This document shows, in pieces, positions 1 to 8,204 of a DNA stretch of 35,449 nt. The notes under the pieces were generated by a model. That model did no database searches and was not told the DNA's origin. It saw only the letters and a program-made list of their open reading frames with translations. Both the position numbers and the translations under genes were made by a program. The stretch is from Caldisericota bacterium (GTDB lineage: Bacteria; Caldisericota; Caldisericia; UBA6126): the NCBI GenBank assembly GCA_003566815.1, contig PXBT01000161.1, positions 1 through 35,449 of the forward strand, given 5' to 3'. The stretch's first letter is position 1. Each line of letters opens with the position of its first letter.

Positions 1-131
1 ATTAATAAACTGGCTCCAAAACCTATTCATCAATAAATAAAACGCCTGTATCGCTCAAAGGGGACAGTCCCCTTTGAGCGATACAGGTGTTTTATTTATT
101 GATGAATAGGTTTTGGAGCCAGTTTATTAAT
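1..131. repeat. Near-perfect inverted repeat with 65-bp arms and 1-bp centre
   Basis: Positions 1-65 are the reverse complement of 67-131 around a central A at 66. I paired every base and found one mismatch (44 against 88). The core contains GGGGACAGTCCCC, a palindrome type I recall as common in clostridial intergenic repeats. The outer part of each arm holds the last 12 codons of the heptad-repeat gene at 92-1501, so the left arm reads the same tail plus stop on the plus strand. The hairpin followed by TTTTATTT could also terminate the minus-strand gene. Because the left arm begins at base 1, a fold-back assembly artefact at a contig end is possible. Confidence 0.9.
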
Positions 132-1501
132 TGCTGTATCAGGCTTTGAGGCTTGGCTTTTGAGGGGGTATCCATTAACTGATGCGAGGGAAATACTGGA
201 GAAGAAAGAAATTCGATTTTGATCATAATTGCAGTATTTTGGTGTTGTTTTGCGATGGATTGAAGGTGGGATAGTCGCTCTTCTTCATTTTGAACTTCAT
301 TGCTCAATAATTTTACTTGATGGCTCATAGGCTGGATACCTTCATATAGCAAACTGCGCAAACCTTCAATGAGCAATCCCGGAGCTTTTGGCAACAGAGA
401 AATCCCTTTACCGATTTCCTGCAAGCCTTTTTCTAAAAGGCTTTTACCTTTCCCAAGCTCTTCCATGCCTTCCATTAGCAGATCTACTCCTTTTTTTCCC
501 TCCTGTAAGCCTTCACTAAGCTTACCTGCTCCCGTGTCCAGCTCCTTTATTCCATTTAATAACTCCTCGTAAGCTTCCTGGGTGGTTTCAAGCAATGGTA
601 AATAATTTTGAGTTATTCGTTGTTGCATTTCCTGAATAACGCTAAAAATTAAATCCATCCTTTGGGTTTGTGCTTTGAGTAATTCATTTATTTTTCTTTC
701 ATGATGAAGATGATCCAGTACCATTTCAGCCAATATCCATGGTTCTGCATCCTCATCGTACACTGATTGCACTTTTCGGGCAAGCGATCTTATATCATCA
801 GCATCTTTGGACATAAGCTCCATAGTGTCCAGGATTTCTTCATGGTTGGTTCTGTACATCGCCATTTGTAGTTGGATTTGCTTCAAAGCTGTTTGAGCTT
901 GTTCCATCTCTCTGGCTAACTGCTCAAAACCTTGCTCTGCTTCTTCCAGACCAGCAAGAATTAACTCAAAAGCTTCTTTCATCAAAGCCGTACCTTTTAA
1001 ATAATCTTGAAAAGCTTTTCTGAGAGATGGCAAATGATACTGCAATTCATTGAAACCTTTGCTCCACAGCATAAAACCTTTCTGGTATTCAGCAAAACCA
1101 TTCTCAAGTTCTTCAGCACCCTCCCCCATTTCTACCAGCCCATTTACCATTTTTATGATTCCTTTTTCCATTTCATCAAATGCATGCAATTGAAGACTCA
1201 AAGGCGATTGAATATCAGGTAAAGGAATATCCAGCATTTTTGGCAAGAGCGTAATTTGTACAGCTTCATGCGACCATGATTCACTATGGGCTTCCCAGGA
1301 AAAAAACAATTCAGTCTGCAAAAGATCTGTAAAAGTTATAATTTGCTCGCTTCCTATGGAAATAGTATCAGCTTTCGGAGCTACAATATCTTTAATCTTG
1401 AGTAGATCATAAGTAAATTGCGCCTGTGTCATATAAGGCACCATTTCTTTGGTTTCTTCATCCTGGTGGAGATTTGTGATCCTTAGCTCTGCCTTTAGCA
1501 T
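92..1501 (-). CDS. Cytoplasmic coiled-coil protein with xxxLxxG heptad repeats
   Basis: The protein has 469 residues, no signal peptide and no membrane segment. Residues from about 110 to 400 are almost wholly helical, with many Leu-x-x-Gly heptads such as LEKGLQEIGKG and MEEGMEELGKG-like runs. These match the xxxLxxG repeat type found in the extracellular part of YhgE/Pip-like proteins and in many uncharacterised Bacillota proteins. The first 100 residues look like a small beta-rich domain. Its function is unknown; a structural or scaffolding role is only a guess. The ATG has AGGAAGG almost touching it. The gene is a single unit, divergent from the sirtuin. Its 3' end lies inside the terminal inverted repeat. 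Confidence 0.75.
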   Translation of the reverse strand: MLKAELRITNLHQDEETKEMVPYMTQAQFTYDLLKIKDIVAPKADTISIGSEQIITFTDLLQTELFFSWEAHSESWSHEAVQITLLPKMLDIPLPDIQSPLSLQLHAFDEMEKGIIKMVNGLVEMGEGAEELENGFAEYQKGFMLWSKGFNELQYHLPSLRKAFQDYLKGTALMKEAFELILAGLEEAEQGFEQLAREMEQAQTALKQIQLQMAMYRTNHEEILDTMELMSKDADDIRSLARKVQSVYDEDAEPWILAEMVLDHLHHERKINELLKAQTQRMDLIFSVIQEMQQRITQNYLPLLETTQEAYEELLNGIKELDTGAGKLSEGLQEGKKGVDLLMEGMEELGKGKSLLEKGLQEIGKGISLLPKAPGLLIEGLRSLLYEGIQPMSHQVKLLSNEVQNEEERLSHLQSIAKQHQNTAIMIKIEFLSSPVFPSHQLMDTPSKAKPQSLIQQLINWLQNLFINK

Positions 1502-1691
1502 TCCTTCCTGCCCCGTGATATCATTCCATTGCCTTTCTCCATCTGATTAAAAAGGTTATCCACTTCTTCATCTTATTTGCTGTCACCTTTCGCTGTAAAC
1601 CTTTTGTTTTATTATAACATTGCCTGAGAGAAGTAAATTAAAAATCAAATCTCTATCATAAGATATTTTGTAAAAATTTTACTTATTTTAA

Positions 1692-1721
1692 TTGCTTATT
1701 AATTCATGTTGTGAGTATAAT
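1692..1721 (+). promoter_or_regulatory. Probable sigma-A promoter for the sirtuin gene
   Basis: TTGCTT and a perfect TATAAT (1716-1721) are 18 nt apart, about 40 nt upstream of the sirtuin start, in an AT-rich stretch. The -10 is convincing; the -35 is moderate. Confidence 0.55.
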
Positions 1722-1762
1722 ATGATTAACTTGAAGCAAGTTAAAAATATATTGGAGTCAAA

Positions 1763-2500
1763 ATGGAAATGAATGCAAATATCAACCACCAAATTAGAAA
1801 TATTCTAAGGTCAACCAACAAAATTGTATTTTTTGGAGGAGCAGGGACTTCCACCGAATGCGGAATTCCTGATTTTCGTTCCAGTAAGGGACTTTACTCA
1901 AAGGTGCCTGAAGATACCCTTAGCAGTAAAAATCTGCATGATCATCCAGAGCAATTTTTTGCATTTTTCAGAAAACAACGCCTGTACCCTGAAGCCAACC
2001 CTCATAAAGGACATGAAATATTGGTCAAGTGGGAAAATGAAGGCAAATTGCTGGGCATCATCACCCAAAATATTGACGGAATGCACCAAAAAGCTGGCAA
2101 CAAAAAAGTTGTTGAACTGCATGGTTCTGCTTCTCGATATTATTGCCAGCATTGTGGACAAAAATATACTCTGAATGCTTTTTTAGCCATGGAAACCGTG
2201 CCTTTATGTTCCTGCCATGGTATCATCAGGCCTGATGTAGTATTATTTGGCGAAATGCTGAACGAAAATTCTGTTCATTATGCAGTGAAACTGATACAGG
2301 AAGCTGAAGTCTTGATCATTGGAGGTACTTCATTGGTGGTATATCCTGCATCTGGACTGATAGATTATTTTAACGGAAAGCTCCTTGTTATGATCAATCA
2401 GTCATCCACCGACAGGGATAGAGGGGTGGATCTCTTGATGCGTAAAAGTTTTTCAGAAGCTATGACAGATTTGGATAGTGCAATGTGTTCGATTTTATAG
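1763..2500 (+). CDS. cobB: NAD-dependent protein deacylase, Sir2 family
   Basis: This 245-residue sirtuin removes acyl groups from lysines using NAD+, giving nicotinamide and O-acyl-ADP-ribose. The Rossmann motif [16 protein letters not shown] is at about residues 25-40, [12 protein letters not shown] carries the NAD pocket, and ELHGS supplies the catalytic His. The zinc knuckle is CQHC followed by a C-x-C (PLCSCHG) instead of the usual C-x-x-C, then [10 protein letters not shown]. Near the end [10 protein letters not shown] binds the nicotinamide ribose. Length is normal for bacterial class III/U-type sirtuins. TTGGAG precedes the ATG. A small membrane-protein gene follows after 25 nt and is probably co-transcribed. 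The symbol is a family-level assignment. Confidence 0.93.
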   Translation: MEMNANINHQIRNILRSTNKIVFFGGAGTSTECGIPDFRSSKGLYSKVPEDTLSSKNLHDHPEQFFAFFRKQRLYPEANPHKGHEILVKWENEGKLLGIITQNIDGMHQKAGNKKVVELHGSASRYYCQHCGQKYTLNAFLAMETVPLCSCHGIIRPDVVLFGEMLNENSVHYAVKLIQEAEVLIIGGTSLVVYPASGLIDYFNGKLLVMINQSSTDRDRGVDLLMRKSFSEAMTDLDSAMCSIL

Positions 2501-2525
2501 TATTTTTTGCGAAAGGAGGTAAACT

Positions 2526-2741
2526 GTGAAAAAATTAATTGATCGATCGTTGAAGGCTGCAAGAAAATACAATGTGCTGGATTGGGCTGTATTTAAATTC
2601 TGTCTGATCTCTTTGGGAATTATTCTTGGGACCTATTTTGCAATCTTTTTTAGATCCATCCTGCCCATAGTATGGATTTTCTTTATCCTAACTTATGTTT
2701 GGATTATGCTCAAAACTTTTACCAAATACTGGAAGGAATAA
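2526..2741 (+). CDS. Small two-helix membrane protein
   Basis: The 71-residue product starts at GTG with a near-ideal AAAGGAGGT five bases upstream, which makes it a convincing gene despite its size. Two hydrophobic stretches, about residues 22-45 and 47-63, form a helical hairpin after an amphipathic basic N-terminus. The pattern 'RSLKAARKYNVLDWAVFKFCLISLG' (quoted in part) resembles short clostridial proteins often mislabelled as phosphate ABC permease subunits. No enzymatic motif is present. It sits 25 nt behind the sirtuin gene in the same direction, so the two are probably one operon, but a functional link is not shown. Confidence 0.75.
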   Translation: MKKLIDRSLKAARKYNVLDWAVFKFCLISLGIILGTYFAIFFRSILPIVWIFFILTYVWIMLKTFTKYWKE

Positions 2742-2875
2742 TAGAAAATTTTTTTGAAATAATTTTATTTATTATATCAATCATATGTTGTATATAAATG
2801 TTTTTGTTTTATTCTGTAAAATCAATTATAATTAATCATTATAAAATATAAAAAAAGTAATTTAGGGGGCAAAAA

Positions 2876-3703
2876 ATGAAAAAATTATTGGCTCTTCTTG
2901 TTTCAGTTCTTTTGACATGCTCAATAGCTATTGCTGGATGCACAACTGAAACTGAAACGACTCGGGATCCTGTTGAAGTTGAAAAAGACACGAAGGTCAC
3001 TGTTCGCTTGAATGTTGGGGTTGAAGATTTTGGCGAATTGGTTGATTGGGAAGCCTCGCTATACATGGGGGCAATAGCTGGAGAAGAAACCAGTGGAAGA
3101 TTCACTGAATGGAAGCCTGTGGATGATGCAATGGAAATACTTTTTTTAATCCCTGAAGATGTTCGTGAAGGAAATAGTGCTCCCATGGGTAAATTGAATG
3201 ATTGCTATGTCCGTGTAAGAGATTTGGGTGACATAAATTTTCCAAAAATGGATGTGGTAAGCAATCCATTTACGCTAACTAATGGAAAGCACCATCAAGT
3301 CCATATTTGGCTGGATTCAGAAGCTGTATTATTTGAGGATGAAGATCTATATGAAGACAACGCTAATGTTCTTATTGTGCTTTTCACTGGCATCAATGAT
3401 TTTGGTGAAACAGGTGAATGGGAGGCCTCGCTATACATGGGGGCAATAGCTGGAGAAGAAACCAGTGGAAGATTCACTGAATGGAAGCCTGTGGATGTGT
3501 CAGGCGGCGTGGAATTTGATGTCCTGAGTGAGGCTTTGAATCAAGATGAAATCCCGTGGGATGTGCCTATGGACACTTATTTGCGCATCAGAACCATTGG
3601 TGACGATGCTTATCCCCAATATGATTTGGTAACTGCTCCTTTTACCCTTTCAAGAGGAGGTTTACATATGGTTCCTGCCAGGTTGAAAACAACTTTTGAT
3701 TGA
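2876..3703 (+). CDS. Lipoprotein with two tandem homologous domains
   Basis: The 275-residue product has a type II signal peptide: MKKLLALLV, a hydrophobic core and a lipobox AIAG-C at about residue 21-22, so it should be lipid-anchored outside the membrane. The mature part consists of two copies of a roughly 110-residue domain (about 40-145 and 160-270). Each starts with 'DFGE', carries the block WEASLYMGAIAGEETSGRF, and ends with a beta-rich PFTL segment. The copies diverge outside a 73-nt identical core. I do not recognise the family; a beta-sandwich fold with a binding role is plausible. AGGGGGC lies just upstream of the ATG, and a rho-independent terminator follows. Confidence 0.85.
   Translation: MKKLLALLVSVLLTCSIAIAGCTTETETTRDPVEVEKDTKVTVRLNVGVEDFGELVDWEASLYMGAIAGEETSGRFTEWKPVDDAMEILFLIPEDVREGNSAPMGKLNDCYVRVRDLGDINFPKMDVVSNPFTLTNGKHHQVHIWLDSEAVLFEDEDLYEDNANVLIVLFTGINDFGETGEWEASLYMGAIAGEETSGRFTEWKPVDVSGGVEFDVLSEALNQDEIPWDVPMDTYLRIRTIGDDAYPQYDLVTAPFTLSRGGLHMVPARLKTTFD
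3053..3125 (+). repeat. 73-bp exact direct repeat, copy 1 (inside lipoprotein)
   Basis: This is identical base for base to 3425-3497. The offset is 372 bp, exactly 124 codons, so reading frame is kept. The flanking DNA of the two domains is clearly diverged. Confidence 0.95.
3425..3497 (+). repeat. 73-bp exact direct repeat, copy 2 (inside lipoprotein)
   Basis: Second copy of the 3053-3125 repeat. A single mismatch (3052 against 3424) separates it from five further matching bases on the left. Confidence 0.95.
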
Positions 3704-3729
3704 TTTTACCTGGTATTTTATTTAACTTC

Positions 3730-3767
3730 AAGGGTAGGTCCAATGGGTCTGCCCTTTTTTTTATTTT
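3730..3767 (+). terminator. Rho-independent terminator after the lipoprotein gene
   Basis: AAGGGTAGGTC pairs with GGTCTGCCCTT (11 pairs, three of them G-U) around a short CAAT loop and is followed by TTTTTTATTTT. It lies 26 nt after the lipoprotein stop. Confidence 0.8.
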
Positions 3768-3847
3768 AAAAAAAACTGTCGGAAATGTAACTTTTTTGGA
3801 CAATTTTTTATACTAATACTATGATGATTGATACAAGGAGAGGAAAA

Positions 3848-4789
3848 ATGAAAAAAATTGTAGTCTTTTTGATCATTGTAGCTCTCGGTTCTTTTAGTAG
3901 TCAGTTTGCGGGAAAGGGCAGAGCATCTCTACCTTTGCTTGATCCCACGCCAAGTCATAGTTATGTTTCCATTGCAAGAAGTCATTTTTTTGCCTTTAAC
4001 AAAGCTATGCCAAAAGATCCTTTACCCCTTCAACGACGAGGGGTCGTAGCTATCGAACGAATCAATGCTGCAGTTGATGTTGCTGATAGTTTTTTGCTCC
4101 ATTCAATCATTGAGCCCGTGATGACAGAAGATGAATATTATAACGATTCCCCGGAAATGAAAGTGAGCCAGAAAATTATCTTTGATGAGCTGGAAAAATA
4201 TGCAAAAAATGTCTCATCCTGGGACACTCTCATTATTTATTCACATACTCACGGTCTGAAAAATGAATTTATACCCGAAGAACCATGGGGAGGACTCAGG
4301 CTTGATGCTCCGCCCAGAAACCGAAGACCTCTTCCCCACCGAGGTGTTACCATATGGCCCCAATATGCAGAACAACTCCTGGCTATCGAAGCAAAAACCG
4401 TCATCGTTATGATTATGTCTTGCTTTGCTGGAGGCTTTATTGATTATTTAATGGAAATCGAGGATCAATGGAACAATCGTGCAGATGAGGGTAAAAATTT
4501 TATAGTCATCACTTCGCAAAATAATGCTTTGCCTTCGGGACCCGTAATGATTGAAGGAGAGTTTATCAATCCTTTTACATATGCAGTTGAACAAGCATTA
4601 CTGGGGCATCCGGATGGCGCCATAACTGGAGAAAAAGATGGCTTCGTAAGTCTGGAAGAATGGGCGCAATATATCATGGAAACCACATCTTTAAATGATC
4701 CCAGAGCTTTGCCCCAGATGATAGGTTCATATCATCCTGATCAGATCCTTTTTAAAGTTAAAAATACAGAACAACCCGACAAACCTTAA
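3848..4789 (+). CDS. Secreted caspase-like (clan CD) cysteine peptidase
   Basis: Start chosen at the internal ATG 3848, because AAGGAGAGG sits just upstream and the product then begins with a normal signal peptide (MKKIVVFLIIVALG). The ORF-track start at 3821 lacks this. The 313-residue protein has the clan CD dyad pattern: a hydrophobic strand then YSHTHG (His135) and a second strand then MSCFAGGF (Cys192). Further on, GEKDGFVSLEEW (about 261-272) is the Asp/Gly calcium-like loop that often follows the catalytic Cys in bacterial C13/C14-type proteins. It is probably exported or surface-located and cleaves proteins or cross-links them; substrate unknown. It converges on the next gene with a 20-nt gap. 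Confidence 0.75.
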   Translation: MKKIVVFLIIVALGSFSSQFAGKGRASLPLLDPTPSHSYVSIARSHFFAFNKAMPKDPLPLQRRGVVAIERINAAVDVADSFLLHSIIEPVMTEDEYYNDSPEMKVSQKIIFDELEKYAKNVSSWDTLIIYSHTHGLKNEFIPEEPWGGLRLDAPPRNRRPLPHRGVTIWPQYAEQLLAIEAKTVIVMIMSCFAGGFIDYLMEIEDQWNNRADEGKNFIVITSQNNALPSGPVMIEGEFINPFTYAVEQALLGHPDGAITGEKDGFVSLEEWAQYIMETTSLNDPRALPQMIGSYHPDQILFKVKNTEQPDKP

Positions 4790-4809
4790 ACAAGGGTAAA
4801 GATTATAAT

Positions 4810-5172
4810 TTACATAGCATTCATTAATGAAAAAATCCAGATAACTGCAGCAAATATAACAAGCACTAGAAAAAAGAAAAGTATATTTTTAATAGTCTGC
4901 AAAGTATTAAGGGCTTCCATTTGTTTTTCAAAAGTTTTCATGGCTATAACTTCAAGAAATTTTTCATGATTTTGCTTTAATTCTGCTAAAAATGTTTTGC
5001 TGTAAGTAACTGTTTCCTGTTCCTGGGTGTCAACATCTTTGACGAAAACTTTCTTTTCCTCGTCAGGCAACTCTTGATATTCACTCTCAGTAATTATATT
5101 TCCAGATTGATGATCGCACTGAAAATATTTAATTAGAATTTTCTCTTTAAGCTCTTTTTCACAATTATCCAT
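4810..5172 (-). CDS. Small C-terminally membrane-anchored protein
   Basis: The product has 120 residues. Residues 1-90 are charged and mostly helical, with a Cys at position 4 and another at about 19 (FQCDH). A single hydrophobic helix at about 95-115 (LFFFLVLVIFAAVIWIF) ends the protein, as in tail-anchored proteins. GGAGGT lies 9 nt before the ATG, supporting the start. It follows hutH by 41 nt on the same strand and could be the last gene of that operon. I do not recognise the family. Confidence 0.7.
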   Translation of the reverse strand: MDNCEKELKEKILIKYFQCDHQSGNIITESEYQELPDEEKKVFVKDVDTQEQETVTYSKTFLAELKQNHEKFLEVIAMKTFEKQMEALNTLQTIKNILFFFLVLVIFAAVIWIFSLMNAM

Positions 5173-5213
5173 ACTAAATCTACCTCCAAAACATCGAATC
5201 CCTAAGCAACTAT

Positions 5214-6725
5214 TTAAAATACTTCAAATGGTAAAGAGGACGAAAAAATTCCTTTTGATATTTCTGTAGCAAGGCTCATCATCTCATCAGATAAAGATCG
5301 ATCTTCAGAAGATGCTTTGGAATAGCATCTCACTTTATCATATACCTGGCGTCCCACAATGCCTGCCTTGGCCACATCTCGTTGATCCAATGCCTGTGAA
5401 GCTACAATCAATTCCATAGCCACAATACGGTTTAGGTTTTTAATCATTTTTTCAAGCTTCCAGCAAGCATTGGGAGCCTGGCTGACTAAATCTTCCTGGT
5501 TGCCCGATACAGGTATGGAAGTAGCTGAAGCTGGATACACCAGAGTCTTATTTTGAGAAACCAGTGCTGCGCAGGTATATTGCACTATCATCAGACCAGA
5601 CTGAACTCCTGGATCTTGAGCTAAAAATGGAGTGAGTGATTCATTAAGATGGGGGTCAAGCAAGTGATTGATTCGTCTTTCGCTGATTTCACCCAGAACC
5701 TGTAGAGCAATGGCAAGAAAATCAGCAGGAAAAGCTATGGCTTGAGCATGAAAATTGCCACCTGAAAGCACTTGCTCCTGATCTTGAAAGATAAGAGGGT
5801 TGTCAGTCGCAGCATTGATTTCAATTTGATTGGCATTTTTACAATACTCGTAAATATCAAGCAATGGTCCTATAACTTGAGGATAACACCGAAAAGAATA
5901 GGGATCCTGTACTCGATCAGTAGAATCAATAAGCTTGGAATCTTCCAGTGAATCATAAATAATCTGAGCAATCATACGCTGTCCCGAATGTGGCTTAACA
6001 GTATGCAAAAGCCCTGAAAACGCTGATTTGCAACCTGCATAAGCTTCCATGGAAAGAACCATAGCAGAAAGCGCCGCATAGAGAAGATTTTTTGTCTGTA
6101 TCAAAAGCACTGAAAGCCAGGCGCTGGAAAGACTTGTGCCATTAATCAAAGCCAGACCTTCTTTGGGCATCAGTTTGACAGACTCTAACTGCAATTGTCG
6201 AAGCTTTTCAGCTGAAGAGATGCGCTTTCCTTCACCATCCAGTACATATCCTTCACCCATCAGTACCAAAGCCAGATGAGCCAGAGGAGATAGGTCACCA
6301 CTGGCGCCCAGAGATCCTGTCTCTGGAATCCATGGATAGACCTGTTGATTAAGTAAAGTTTGCATCAATTTGATGGTATCATGTCGAACGCCTGAATACC
6401 CTTTGATAAGAGTGTTCATGCGTATCAGCATCATCGCTCTCACAATGTCTTCGCTCAAGGGCTTTCCTACAGATACCGCATGGCTTCTCACAAGATTTTC
6501 CTGCAATGCTCTCAGCTTATCCATAGGGATGGCTGTGGTTGCTAATTTGCCAAATCCAGTATTGATGCCATATACTATTTTTTCCTGATGCAGGATAGTC
6601 TCAATATAGTCACTGGATTCCTTCATTTTGCTCCATGCTTGTTCAGCAATGGAGACACATTGATAATGAAGGGCTATATCTTCTATTTCTTTAAGTGTTA
6701 GTGAGTGCCCATCAATGGGTATCAT
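5214..6725 (-). CDS. hutH: Histidine ammonia-lyase
   Basis: This enzyme converts L-histidine to trans-urocanate and ammonia, the first step of histidine breakdown. It acts in the cytoplasm as a tetramer. The MIO-forming Ala-Ser-Gly is seen at 141-143 in GSLGASGDLSPLAH. The family tyrosine (Y52 in VYGINTGFG) and His82 (SHAVSVG) are in place, and NQEDLVSQ carries the late active-site glutamate. Length (503) is normal. The start ATG overlaps the lysS stop as ATGA, indicating translational coupling. No hutU, hutI or hutG is nearby, so the pathway is completed elsewhere or the enzyme works alone. A related aromatic ammonia-lyase is possible but His82 argues for histidine. Confidence 0.93.
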   Translation of the reverse strand: MIPIDGHSLTLKEIEDIALHYQCVSIAEQAWSKMKESSDYIETILHQEKIVYGINTGFGKLATTAIPMDKLRALQENLVRSHAVSVGKPLSEDIVRAMMLIRMNTLIKGYSGVRHDTIKLMQTLLNQQVYPWIPETGSLGASGDLSPLAHLALVLMGEGYVLDGEGKRISSAEKLRQLQLESVKLMPKEGLALINGTSLSSAWLSVLLIQTKNLLYAALSAMVLSMEAYAGCKSAFSGLLHTVKPHSGQRMIAQIIYDSLEDSKLIDSTDRVQDPYSFRCYPQVIGPLLDIYEYCKNANQIEINAATDNPLIFQDQEQVLSGGNFHAQAIAFPADFLAIALQVLGEISERRINHLLDPHLNESLTPFLAQDPGVQSGLMIVQYTCAALVSQNKTLVYPASATSIPVSGNQEDLVSQAPNACWKLEKMIKNLNRIVAMELIVASQALDQRDVAKAGIVGRQVYDKVRCYSKASSEDRSLSDEMMSLATEISKGIFSSSLPFEVF

Positions 6726-8200
6726 ATATCTTCTCTTTTACGAAGCTGGGGGAAAAGCAACACTTCTCGAATGGATTCTTCCCCAGTAAAGAGCATCACT
6801 ATACGGTCAATACCCAAACCAAGACCTCCGGTGGGCGGCAATCCAAACTTCATAGCTTCGATATAGGCTTGGTCAAAAGTATGAGCCTCATCATCGCCTT
6901 TGCTTCTTGCTTCCTCCTGACCTGTAAAGCGTTCATACTGATCAACAGGATCATTGAGCTCAGTGAATGCATTGCCCACTTCAAGCCCGCCAACAACCAA
7001 TTGAAACCTTTCCACCCATTGAGAATCTCTGCTTTTCTTTTTTGCCAAAGGAGACAGGGGTAGAGGATAATCATACAAAAAGGTAGGCTGAATTAAATGT
7101 GGCTCAACTTTTTTCTTGAGCACCTCATCAACAGCATTAGCCCAGGAAAAGGGTTTATCCATGCGCATCTCTTCTTTGCACAAATATTCTCGAGTATATT
7201 CCTGATGGCAAAGCTGGTGAATATCAACAGAAGCATAATGCTGAAAAGCCTCTTCGAGTGTCATTTTTTTAAAAGGGGGTCGACAGTTGATAGTATGCCC
7301 CTTAAATTGAACTTCATTTCCGTTGAGCGCATGAGTACAAATAGCATCAAAGATTTTTTCTGTAATGCTCATCATAGTTTTATAGTTTCCATAGGCTTCA
7401 TAAAGCTCCATGATGGTAAATTCCGGATTGTGCTGAAGGGAGATGCCCTCATTTCTGAAAGCCTTCCCAATTTCAAATACTTTTTCCAGTCCACCTATGA
7501 TGAGCCTTTTCAAGTAAAGCTCGGGGGCAATTCTTAAGAAAAGCTCCTGATCCAAAGCATTATGAAAAGTTACAAAAGGCTTGGCCAATGCCCCGCCATA
7601 AATATCCTGCAAGGTAGGTGTTTCAACTTCCATGTAGCCTTCAGCAATCAAAACATCCCGAATAGCTTTTATAATTTTAAATCGTTGATAAAAAACATTT
7701 CTAACATCTTCATGCATTAAAAGATCAAGGTACCGTTGGCGATATCTGACTTCAACATTTTCAATACCATGCCATTTTTCTGGCAGAGGTGAAAGTGCTT
7801 TGGATAAAAGGACAGCATCCTGAACTTCAACGGTGATTTCTTCAGTGCGAGTCTTAAAAACAGTGCCCTCCACGCCCAAAATATCTCCTACGCTAATCAA
7901 TTTTTTGACCCGATGAAATGCTTCTTCACTCATTGCATCTTTTCGGTAATAAATCTGTAGCTTGACTCCGCCGCTCAGCATGGTTGCAAACCCTGCTTTG
8001 CCATGAAGTCTTTTAGTGATGAGGCGACCAGCAACTCGGACCTTTTTACCTTCAAATTGTTCAAAATTGCTTTTTATATCATCCGCAGAATCTCTATCGT
8101 TAAAATGAATCAAAGGGTAAGCTTCGGTCTTATGATCTTCCAATTCCTTAATCAATGAATCAATTTCGGGTCCAAATAATTCTTTTCTTTTTTCAGACAT
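6722..8200 (-). CDS. lysS: Lysyl-tRNA synthetase, class II
   Basis: The enzyme charges tRNA-Lys with lysine using ATP. An OB-fold anticodon-binding domain occupies about residues 50-150 (KVRVAGRLITKR), followed by the class II catalytic core: motif 1 near FKIIKAIRD, motif 2 with FRNEGISLQHNPEFT, and motif 3 GLGLGIDRIVMLFTG near the C-terminus. The ORF track begins at a TTG; I take the next codon, ATG at 8200, giving 492 residues. The gene is 4 nt after the greA stop and overlaps hutH by 4 nt. No T-box is visible ahead of it because it is internal to the operon. Confidence 0.97.
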   Translation of the reverse strand: MSEKRKELFGPEIDSLIKELEDHKTEAYPLIHFNDRDSADDIKSNFEQFEGKKVRVAGRLITKRLHGKAGFATMLSGGVKLQIYYRKDAMSEEAFHRVKKLISVGDILGVEGTVFKTRTEEITVEVQDAVLLSKALSPLPEKWHGIENVEVRYRQRYLDLLMHEDVRNVFYQRFKIIKAIRDVLIAEGYMEVETPTLQDIYGGALAKPFVTFHNALDQELFLRIAPELYLKRLIIGGLEKVFEIGKAFRNEGISLQHNPEFTIMELYEAYGNYKTMMSITEKIFDAICTHALNGNEVQFKGHTINCRPPFKKMTLEEAFQHYASVDIHQLCHQEYTREYLCKEEMRMDKPFSWANAVDEVLKKKVEPHLIQPTFLYDYPLPLSPLAKKKSRDSQWVERFQLVVGGLEVGNAFTELNDPVDQYERFTGQEEARSKGDDEAHTFDQAYIEAMKFGLPPTGGLGLGIDRIVMLFTGEESIREVLLFPQLRKREDI

Positions 8201-8204
8201 CAAC

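Noticed and set aside
2839-3186. 115-residue minus-strand ORF over the lipoprotein
   Set aside because: It is a shadow of the lipoprotein and reflects the internal repeat (the same peptide appears again at 3295-3477).
3796-3819. TTGGAC with TATACT as a promoter for the caspase-like gene
   Set aside because: The elements are only 7 nt apart.
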